DNA of 64,000 nt, from NCBI RefSeq assembly GCF_030272615.1, contig NC_081409.1:244525924-244589923 (forward strand), given 5' to 3'. A model generated the notes under the pieces. It had not been told where the DNA came from. It ran no database searches and saw only the letters and a list, made by a program, of their open reading frames with translations. Of this stretch, positions 54,886-64,000 are shown in pieces; within the stretch, counting starts at the first letter, position 1; every line of letters starts with the position of its first letter. The stretch comes from Cryptomeria japonica. Its lineage: Eukaryota > Streptophyta > Pinopsida > Cupressales > Cupressaceae. Both the position numbers and the translations under genes were made by a program.

Positions 54886-55747
54886 GCATACTTGTATAAA
54901 TGAGAAGGGTAGGGCTAGATACCCCTACTTGAGGTTTATTTGTAGGTGCATAACATCTCTCTCAAATAAACAATTGTTGAGAGGTGGTTAAAGGTAACTT
55001 GTGAAGGTGTATGCTAAAAGAACCTAAAAGATATCTTTTTTTTATGAATGTTGATAGGCAATATAATGTAAATATGCAAGTAAAGTAGTGTAAATAAAAC
55101 CTTTTTAACATTGATTACCTAATCAACAATAGTTGGTACAAACTTTTAACTAGAGACTAGACAAGACAAGAAATGAAGACACACACTCTTGGAAATAAGA
55201 ATAAGCAAGTGGGAAACAAAGAAAAAGTGAATCAAGATGCACTTGGATTGGGCAATGGCAATCCTAAAAATAGATCAAAATGAAGAGAGGAAGTTGCATG
55301 TCAAAATCTAGAGGTTTTTTAGTAGAGAATAAGGCTACTAGGTAAAGTGACTTCCAAGGGAGTAACTTGGCCATTTCCTTGTGCATTGGTAGCTATATAG
55401 TCTAAAGCAAGCCACTCTAGTCCTAATAAATCATAAAGGTCTAATATTTTGTAAAGGGTTCTTAGTTATATGTTGAAGATTATCCAATACAAACACCTAT
55501 TAATCAAATCAAATAGAGATATAATAAAATAAAAACTAGGTGCCTGTTGAGAAACAAAGTAAAATGGTTATGGTAAAATGCCTTACAAGTGTATGCAGAT
55601 TTTAAATATAATTGTTTATCAAGGATTGCCAAAATATAATTATGTGATTAAATGAAATTAAAAAACTATATGAACATATGATTTGCATGGATAAACCCTT
55701 TTGAGAAAAAAAAAAAAACCACATGAGAAAGAGGACAAGTATGTATT
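54886..55747. other. No gene seen
   Basis: AT-rich sequence with poly-A runs and no supportable ORF. Confidence 0.5.
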
Positions 55748-57158
55748 TGTTGGAAGTCTGAGTTATGTTGTCATTGATGTCAAACTTGTTAGTGGTCTAG
55801 ATGTGGTCTAGTCTTTTATCTTGTCTTTGATGTCTCATTGGTTTGGATGTGGTCTAGTATATTATCTTGTCTTTGACGTCAAACTTGTTGATCCGGATAT
55901 GGTATGTTCTGGATACAATCTTGTGATGTGCAAACTAAAGTTGGTGGCAGGTGAGCTATTATTATGTCATACAAGTATATGAAGGTTTATTTGTTTTGTA
56001 CTGTTGATTAAGAATGCCAGATGTTGGTGTTGTTGTTGAGTTTTATCGATGCCTCACTTGAATTTTGTTATGGAAGATGATCAGAGATGTATGATGTTGA
56101 TGTTGCTATTGAGTTTGATTGGTGCCTTAGTTAAAGTTTGTTGTGGAATATGATCAGAAGATGCATGATATCAATATATCCTACTTGTTATTAGTATTGA
56201 GTTTGATTGGTATCTTAGTTAAGGTTGTGCTATCATTAATGCTACAATAAGTCGGTGACTAATGTTCAATGTTATATTTGACTTAGTATTGAGTGTTTAA
56301 ATATTGTGATTCTCTGGTAGAGATGGCACGCTTACATAAGGACGTTTCTGAGAATTCAGTGTAGCATAAGTTTCAATATGCAAGAACATGTACTTAATGC
56401 CCTAGTGAAAGATTCATATTTTGAAAAGTATGGTGTGCAAACTTGGATATAATGTTAATGTTATGTGAACAATGCAATATCAAATTTGCAGGTCCTCTAG
56501 TTGCTCAGATGATGAGACTAGTTGTTGTTGTCTTCTGACAATGAGAGTGACTATTAGACTGGTTTGAAATTTGCTTGGTGGCTTCCAGACATGTGAAATC
56601 AAGTATTGCAATTTGGAGGAAATTCTTATTTACTTCATGCAATGTTTCGGTTCTAATATCTAGTGTTGCTTTCATTTCGCACATGAGTTATGTTGGTTTG
56701 TGCTTGGTTTGGTTAGGTGTGATGGTTCTTAGTGTGCCTAGATGATTTATCTTGTATGGCTCATGCTTTCTGGTCCGGCTATGAATTGGAGGTTAAGTTG
56801 GAATATTATTTTGGGTCTCACCATGGTGTGTGAATATCTACTTTAGAGTAATTTACATTGGAAGATGTTTTTGGGCTGACTGATTATTGAGCTTTATTGT
56901 TTATCTACACATTTCATTTGGATTTGGCTTTGGAAGGTGTGTTAGGGTATGTGGTTCATTAGATTCAACTTAGAAGGATGTGTGGTGCTATGTTTTTATC
57001 CCTTCTTTCTCCTGGAGTGGACCACATTGGATATTATTGGTCTGGATGGCTAAGTTATGTAATTTTATGTACTCTTCTTTGGGCCAGTTTAGTTGAGAGT
57101 TTTGATGAATATCTTTGTATATAAAAATAAGAAAATGTGTGTGTTGAATAGACAAATG
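55748..57158 (+). mobile_element. LTR-like block with internal repeats
   Basis: Opens TGTTGGAAGTCTGAGTTATG, a common plant LTR beginning. Contains a repeat of about 50 bp (GATGTGGTCTAGT...TCTTGTCTTTGA at about 55798 and 55849) and one of about 75 bp (TGTTG(T/C)TATTGAGTTT-like at about 56022 and 56105). Right border and target duplication were not established. Confidence 0.4.
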
Positions 57159-57941
57159 TGTAGCGTCGTAAATTGTACACCCTTAATTAGATTTTCCAAT
57201 TCCACACTTAGGTTAGCACCCGCCTTAGTGTGTCTAATTGCATTTTGCATTATAAGACTTATTTAGGCATTTAATTATTAATTTAATCAAACCTAAGTCC
57301 TCTCTCATTAATTTACATATCATAAAATTGGGCCCTTGATCCTAAGTGTGCCCCTTTTTATTTAATCCTAATTTAATCCTAATCTTACCCTAATTTCAAT
57401 CTTCAAGGTATATTTTGCACATCTACATATCTTGGTTTGAGCCACCGAGCTAGATTTAGCATTAGAATCACGCTATCTCCCATCCCTAGAAAATCAAAAA
57501 AAAGTTGATAGGACCAGGTAGTATACTACTTGGTCCCAAACTTTTTTCCCAAAATTTTTAGAGAACATTAAGGTGTCTTACCCTATTAAAATCTTTCTTG
57601 GTGTCAAATTTCATCAATTCTAAGTTGTCCTTTTATCAAATTCAAATTTAGGGTTTCATATATATGGCAATTATTTCCCTCATTTGAGGATCCCCAATCT
57701 AGCAATTTGGAAGGAGATTCTTGTGAAGTGAAAGTATTGCTTTGTGTGAAGTCTCAGATCTGCAAATTCATCCATTAATCAAGTCTTCATCAATTATGAA
57801 ATCTTTAGGAGATATTGAAGAATAATAATGGAATCACCAACTATTGATTGGTTTGTACCTCTTCCTTAGGATTTAGTATGATTTCATATTGTTTTCATGT
57901 CTCTATATTGAGCTTCAAATTTAGATCACATTAGTTCTCAT

Positions 57942-58708
57942 TGTTTATGGTGAAAATGGATAACAATAATAACAATATTGAAAGGCTAAATGAATTCAAC
58001 CACAAAACCCTAGCCTAACAATCAACAAAGATCCACCATAACATATGAAGATTACCTAAGACAATGCAAATCACATGAAATCACAAAGATTATACCATCA
58101 CATGTCCAATAGGGTTTTGATCTCCATTCTTCCTATCTCCATTGATCTTGCTTGATATATTTGCTCTCAAATTTTATATGCACAAGAGCTCAACAAAGAA
58201 CGGAATGTGGTTGCAAGTAGGATCGTAGTGTAGTCAATTGCATAAAAGATCATTAGGGTTTGACAATGAAGGAGGCATCTTCTTAAATAGAAGACACAAT
58301 ATGAAATGGAGGGATAAGATTGAGAGGTGTAAAAAGAGAGATCGGCTAAGATTAGAGGGTAGGTAAAAGAAATACCAAAATAATGAAAGGGGTAGGTAGT
58401 GTAGGAATTAAGAGATGAATGACATGTGTCATGTGTAGAAAAAGCTAATGAATTGATTAAATAAATAAAGATTTATTTAATTAATAGAAGAAGTAGGATA
58501 ATTAAATAAATAAAATATTTATTTAATTTAGGAAAAGGATAATTTAAATAAATAAATGTATTTATTTAAATGAGAAATAAGGCTAGAAGAGGATAAATGA
58601 ATTAATTAAATAAATAAAGATTTATTTAATTAATAGAAGAATTAGGCTTAGATAATTAGATAAATAAAATATTTATTTAATTAGACTGGACAATTTTAGG
58701 TGTCTACA
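57942..58708 (-). mobile_element. Solo LTR, 767 bp
   Basis: Exact CTCAT duplications (57937-57941, 58709-58713) around TGTTTATGG...GTGTCTACA. On the minus strand it begins TGTAGACACCTAAAATTGTC. The U3 end has AT-rich palindromic tandem units (58450-58690). Confidence 0.88.
58450..58690. repeat. Palindromic TAAATAAATA/TATTTATTTA tandem units
   Basis: Units such as TTAAATAAATAAAGATTTAT and AAATAAAATATTTATTTAAT alternate, each able to fold on itself. The 80-90-bp composite occurs about twice. Confidence 0.8.
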
Positions 58709-59733
58709 CTCATATTTTCATTATTTCTTTATATTTGCATTACAATTGTGATTTAATGCATTCTCATTACAAGCATTTAGGGTTTGCTCAAATACACAAG
58801 GTAAAACTCTAGTTTGCATTTAGCTCGTAGCAATCTTATAAACACATGAGATTCAAGAGAACACATATTTTCAGTTACTATCGGCTATTTATGGAGGTGG
58901 AAATCACCAACAAGGGGGTTGACTAAGGCAAACCCCTATATAGCCACAACACCACCATTTTTCAAATTGCAAGTATAGTTACAGGTTTTTGTCGGAATAG
59001 ACAATTTCTGAAAGATCTCAGCAAACAGGTACAAACCTTCTGTCGGAATTTGGGCCTAGTTTTTAGGGACCAGGGCTCCCCACACCCTTGTCCTCTAGGA
59101 CCAAGACACCCTACGCCCTAGTCCAACTTGTTCTACTTCGGACTTATAGGACAATGCTTAGACAGTCTTAGGGATTGGACCTATAGTTTATAATTCATCA
59201 TAGTTTCTCAGACCGGGGCATACACCACCTTATTCCTATCAATTAAAACTCATTTTTCTTTATCACAGATGCACAACAGAATTCCATTCTTAGATCTATA
59301 CTTATTGTTAGTTTTGTTATCAATCAGCTTATTGTTCTTGCTATTTTATTCAGTTTTTCTTGCATTCTCATCATAGTTTTACATTCCCCTATATCTTACA
59401 TATTCTCTTTCATATCGATAAAGGAATACAAACCCTAGAAGTATCTCTTAACTCTCTTTCCCAAGAGTTAGTTAAAAAGGATCACTCCTCTAGGTGCTTT
59501 CATATTATAATGTTTGAGTGAAAGTGGAGTTAGGTCCTAATACTACCTGATTCCATTTTCACCTTAAACATTTTGATGAAACAAACCTTCTTACATTGCA
59601 TTTTTTGTTTAGATCTTATTTTTGCATGTTTCTTTCATGTCAAGAACATAAAAAAATTCAAAAATATTGTTTTATGCATTGTATGTGTTTAAGTTTTATA
59701 TTCACTTTTTATTTCAAAAGTTAATTTTCAAAC

Positions 59734-60850
59734 ATGTCAGATTTTTATTTGCAAGATTTTCATACGTATGATAATTCATTTTCTTATGATTATTACACTT
59801 TTAGTAAAGAAGAACTTGATGAAGCTCTTGATGAGTTCCTTTATCCTAAGCCTTCTAAACAAACATTTTGCCAAAAGCTCATAAACATAGTTACTATGCC
59901 ATTTTGTAGTGATGATATAGATAAGTTGAATGACTCTTCTCATGAATTCATTCCTATCAAGTCATCCTTTAAATCTAGTAACATGGTGATATATGACAAC
60001 CCTCTTTATGATGATTTACCTCCCATCCAATCCAATAATCAACCATTTAGTAGTCATGAGTACGCTATGCTAGATGATTCTCTTGATGATTTCATTTCTA
60101 GTAAAACTTCTTCAAACAACCTTAAAACATCTAAGAGATTAATTAATATGATAAATGTGACTAACTATGAACCTAATTTTCAAACACCCAATAAATCTTT
60201 TTAGTGGTTCAAGGTACTAGTTCTCCTCAAATTTCTCAACCTCTCAATAAGCCTTTCTTTGTGGTTCAAGGTGGTTTTAGTAATGATTCCTTTTTCACTC
60301 CTAACAAACTGATTATTATTGTGAAAAGAGGTTATCCCACCAAGAGTCCTTATGATTATACTAAACAAATCACCTGAGAGAGTTATAATTCAGCTACCCA
60401 TACCTATAATGCAAGGAACAATAGGAAATCTAATCCTCCTCCAGTGATCTCTTCTTCTCTTCCTTCTTCTCAACCCATTCTTCCACCAACACCACATTTG
60501 TCACAACATCTTGGTAAAGAGTATGATCTTATTGAATAAACTAAAGCTACTCGCGCCAAGATATTCCTTTGGGATCTAATTCAAACTTCATCCACACATC
60601 ATGGAATGTTACAAGATGCTTTAAAGAACTTAGATATCCCACCCATAGTGACACCTACTAATATGGCTTCTTTGATTGACTCTATGAAAAGACCTAACTA
60701 TCAAATTGTGTTCTCACAAGATGAGTTACCTTCTAAGGAAAATCAAAATTGATATGATTCTCTTATGATTGGTGTCCTTGTTAATGGTAATGTTATAAGA
60801 TGAACCCTTGTGTATAATGGATCTGACCTTAATGTTTGTAGCATTGATTT
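59734..60850 (+). pseudogene. Gag-position ORF and start of protease, second gypsy
   Basis: MSDFYLQDFHTYDNSFSYDY opens 156 codons of acidic, Asp/Ser-rich protein without any recognisable capsid motif or zinc knuckle. Beyond the stop at 60204 related text continues with Pro/Ser-rich linkers. At about 60760-60850 the retroelement protease begins (GVLVNGNVIR, then NGSDLNVCSIDLL). The active-site Asp expected before GS is Asn, so the protease is dead even apart from the insertion. Confidence 0.65.
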
Positions 60851-60852
60851 AT

Positions 60853-62073
60853 TGTTGGGATCCAAGAACACTGAGAGGGGCGGGGGGGGTGAATCAGTGT
60901 TCTACCGGATTGATGAATTTTAACCTTATTAATACAACAACTTAGCAACTGGTAGATATAAAAGCAGATAACAATAATTAATAATGAAACCACATAGATG
61001 AACACCATAGCACCACAAATTTATACGTGGAAAACCTCAATGAGGAAAAACCATGGTGGGATTGGAGACCCACAATATCTATCCACTGATCAGATGAATA
61101 AATATTACAATAAGGGGCCTGCACATGTAGGAAGGCCAACACCCTAGAGCACACTGCTCATCACAAAAGGAGCCTCATTGACTACAAAAAACTTCAAACT
61201 ACAATCCAAAATAAAGATTGAACTGCTAGAATAACATCTCCTATGCCTGAGTACAGTTCCGATTTAAGCTCAATGTCGAAGGTCTTAAACCTCTTACACA
61301 AACCCAATTCGATCACCTAAGATCGACCAAATCCTCTGCATATGATTACTTTATTCGCACACGGATAATTGCATAACCATTCTTTTTCGTTATCTTATGA
61401 TCTACAAAGAGATCTTACATTATATTTATACCAACCTAGGACCTAAACAATTAGGTCGACCACCTAAAAGATAATACAATAAATCCATTACATAAACCTG
61501 CAAACCAATGATAACACAAGTCAACCTAAGACCGAAACAACATTAACCAAACAATAAATCCAACTGGTAATGCATCGGGAGCATCCACCAACATATTACA
61601 TAAACCAGTCCATAACCTAATGGAATAACATTAAGACCGGACTTAAAATAGGTCGCCATAACCAAATGCAACACCACCGATCAACTAGAACATGAACACG
61701 ATAACCATTAGCATCCTGAAAACCTTCTAGAAGCCGCACCAACACCACTTATCGAATCCTTCGAAAGATCTTCAATAAAGCTCTTTCGGTAAAACCCTTA
61801 CTGGTTACCAAAAGGCTTAATAGAACATATGATAGCTTCCGGATCACCAAATCCCAAACCAACTGAATGTGATACGCATATAAATGACATGAATAACCTA
61901 ACAAAACCAATTCCACCAATCTGGACATACCGGAGAATATCAGAGATGATCTCTAGATCAACATCAAAGTCCAACCACTCTACCGGGACCCGATAGACAA
62001 CTAAACAAGCTAGTGTTGACATCAATGAAAAACACCAATGCAACACATAATAAATTCCTCCAAATTGCCAACA
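60853..62073 (-). mobile_element. Solo LTR, 1,221 bp, in the protease
   Basis: TTTAT duplications (60848-60852, 62074-62078) around TGTTGGGATCC...TTGCCAACA. Near the left end AGAACACTGA and TCAGTGTTCT form a perfect 10-bp inverted repeat around GGGGCGGGGGGGG. Then comes GTGGAAAACCTCAATGAGGA, typical U5-side text of plant LTRs read in minus orientation. Confidence 0.88.
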
Positions 62074-62078
62074 TTTAT

Positions 62079-63537
62079 TTCATAAGATTAATGTAGATAC
62101 TTCTCTTATAAAACCTGAATCTCTTTCTATTTGTGGTTTTGACAATGTTGCTAGAGCTTCTTTAAGTACTATAACCTTGCCTGTTAAGGTAGAACCTGTT
62201 ATTTTACCTACGCCTATTCAAGTCATGTTTGATAGCCTTAATTCTAATCTTTTGTTAGGACGACCTTGGATTCATAGTATGCAATTTGTTCCTTCTACTC
62301 TTCATCATCAAGTCAAATTCATCTATAACAATAAGATGTAAACTTTGCAAGCTGATAACACTTTACAAGCTTGTTTGCAAACCTCATATGATTCCAAATA
62401 TTCTCCAAGTACTCCCACTTCTTCTACCTTTCTAGATGAATCACCATCTCCTCTTGAAGATACTTCTTCATCCGGGAAGAGGTACTCTTAGATGATGATT
62501 GGGGGTCTCTAGATTTTACACGTTTTATTAAAGAATATAAAGTCCCCTCAATATAGTCTGAGACTAAAAAAGAGGATGATATGGTTGAACCTAAAAATAA
62601 ACCCACTTTGTCTAAACAACTTTGTGGTTGTTTAAAATCAAAAAATTCTTCAACTTCATCTACTTATGACATTGAGGCATATGAGGCCTCGTCTTCCCTT
62701 ACAGAAATGACTACTCTTTATGGTCCTGGTTTTCACATCTTAGCTAAGGGTGGATATAATGACAATGGTTGTTTTGTAATTGAACAAGGGATAAAAGTTC
62801 CTGTAAATAATCATGCTCGTGAGGCATCTTTAGGACTTGGATATAATCCCTCTAAGCCCACCAAAGCCTCTAAGAGACCATCTCTTAATGTTAGTGTCAT
62901 CTTTACTTCAAATTCTCTTTCTTTAATATATCCTCAATTAATTGATTCTGACTCGTCGCCTTCCCTTGACATATTTTCTACAGATGATTCCTTGGCTAAG
63001 TTCTCAAGAGTCTATGATAATCTTCCTTGTTATCACCATAATCATGGATTTCCTTATTGTTTAAATGTTGAGGCATACTTCAGGAAACACACTGAATTGG
63101 GGAATGAAAATGACAAGATGATTCATGACTTTTCTCAATTAATGGATGCTCCTCAACAAAGTAATCTTCCAGTGAGTGATACTATTGATGTCAAAATGGA
63201 TCCTTACAATGAGGAGAAAATCACAAAGATTGGGAAGTGTTTAAACGATTATGAACAAGATGAATATTCTTCTTTATTAAGTGAATTCCCTGAAATATTT
63301 GGTTGGATTTATTCAAATATCCCTAACATTGATCCTAAGATTGTGACTCATAACATTGTGTTAATACCTGATGCTAAACCCATGAAGTAGAAGATTAGGA
63401 AAATGAACCTTAAGATAGCCTTGCTAGTTAAGGCTAAAATAGAAAAAACTACTAGAAGTTGGCTTTATTCACTCTATTGATCATTCCCCTTGGATTTATA
63501 ATATTTTTTTCATTGCCAAACCTACTAACAAGATTAG
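62079..63537 (+). pseudogene. Second gypsy: protease remainder, linker and RT start
   Basis: SLSICGFDNVARASLSTITL, LPTPIQVMF and LLLGRPWIHSM complete the protease-type domain. An acidic linker includes an open frame at 62581-63390 (GFHILAKGGYNDNGCF, REASLGLGYNPSKP). The end matches the entry of gypsy RT: SEFPEIFGWIYSNIPNIDPK, HNIVLIPDAKPMK, then KIRKMN and PTNKI across stops. Cut at 63537 by the next LTR. Confidence 0.8.
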
Positions 63538-64000
63538 TGTTGGCATAAGACACTATTTTGGTGATGCTCTGGTGAAGATTGGTGATGTCTGATGCATGAC
63601 ATTGCTTAGGAGTTGTCATTTATGGAAACTCGGTCTATTGATCTTATCTGGTATGGAGTTTTGGTTATCTGGATGTCCTAAGGATGTTTTGATTAAGTTT
63701 TGGTATAAGTATGTCAGTGATACTCTATGTATAGTTTTGGTGAACAATTCTCATTTCTAGTGATGTGTTTTTGGAGTTAAGTTGATTGAGTATGAGAAGC
63801 AGATTATCATGCAATATTATCCTCTGGTGTTGATTCTTCAACATGTTAGAAGGTCCAATATCCGATAGGGCATTAAAACAAGAATCTTCATTATTGGTGA
63901 TGTATCGTGTGGACCACATTTCTTGAGGTGATTTCGGTGGTTGTTGGTAAGTTTGAGGTAATTGAATTGACTTATGGGAAGCATTTGATCATATATTTTG
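63538..64000. mobile_element. Left part of another LTR, runs off the window
   Basis: TGTTGGCATAAGACACTATT begins precisely where the RT text stops, preceded by ATTAG (candidate left target duplication 63533-63537). No ORF. Orientation and length cannot be judged. Confidence 0.6.

Larger units (their letters stand above)
57159..63537 (+). mobile_element. Ty3/gypsy element (second family), 5' part, twice interrupted
   Basis: Starts with LTR-like TGTAGCGTCGTAAATTGTAC. Long leader, then a gag-position ORF at 59734, protease, and the beginning of RT at about 63.3 kb, where another LTR cuts it at 63538. Two solo LTRs are inserted (57942-58708 and 60853-62073). The LTR/leader border and primer site were not resolved. 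Dead: many stops. Confidence 0.75.

Noticed and set aside
62581-63390. Independent host gene of 269 codons
   Set aside because: It lies in the linker of a gypsy polyprotein and ends in the conserved entry to reverse transcriptase.

Overview
The window looks like nuclear DNA of a gymnosperm, probably a conifer. It is repeat-dense, holds one ordinary plant housekeeping gene with an enormous intron, and carries decayed, nested LTR retrotransposons. There is no operon structure and no RNA gene or CRISPR that I can support. Calling it a conifer is inference from intron size, repeat style and LTR families.

Layout. (1) 1-6.6 kb, minus strand: a decayed CACTA (En/Spm) transposon with a multi-exon TNP2 transposase gene (2.3-6.6 kb). 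Downstream of it on the same strand is a second gene whose protein carries a SET (lysine methyltransferase-type) domain. (2) 6.6-10.7 kb: no gene, only short diverged repeats. (3) 10.7-15.8 kb, plus strand: the 3' half of a Ty3/gypsy element (integrase, a repeat block rich in CCGTAC/CGTACG, a large accessory ORF, polypurine tract and LTR). (4) 17.7-53.3 kb, minus strand: the host gene, 5-methylthioribose kinase (MTK) of the methionine salvage (Yang) cycle. It has six exons, an open frame of 422 codons, four small introns (one with a GC-AG splice pair) and a first intron of 32,518 bp. (5) 53.3-64 kb: MTK upstream region, a 254-bp tandem duplication, an LTR-like block, and a plus-strand gypsy element interrupted by two solo LTRs and, near the window end, by the start of a third LTR.

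MTK intron 1 is a stack of insertions that can be ordered. The oldest layer is a plus-strand Ty1/copia element (integrase at 23.9 kb, RT and RNase H at 26.2/33.9-34.9 kb, 3' LTR at 51.65 kb). Into its RT went a 7.4-kb minus-strand element (26,522-33,908, target duplication CAATG). Into its RNase H end went a Ty3/gypsy chromovirus (34,889-51,406, target duplication CTAAG/CCAAG). The chromovirus was hit three times: a 1.55-kb solo LTR in the protease (GTATA/GTATC), a 7.8-kb element without any pol domain in the integrase (CCTGC), and a 1.08-kb solo LTR in the integrase (GGCAC). Each breakpoint was located because the interrupted protein resumes on the other side.

Most unusual observations: thirteen copies of a 31-bp inverted-repeat core on a 166-176-bp register (31.6-33.4 kb) with changes that preserve pairing; a SET-domain gene carried by the CACTA element; and large non-pol ORFs, in three unrelated retroelements, with a similar layout (folded N-terminus, low-complexity middle, coiled-coil C-terminus).
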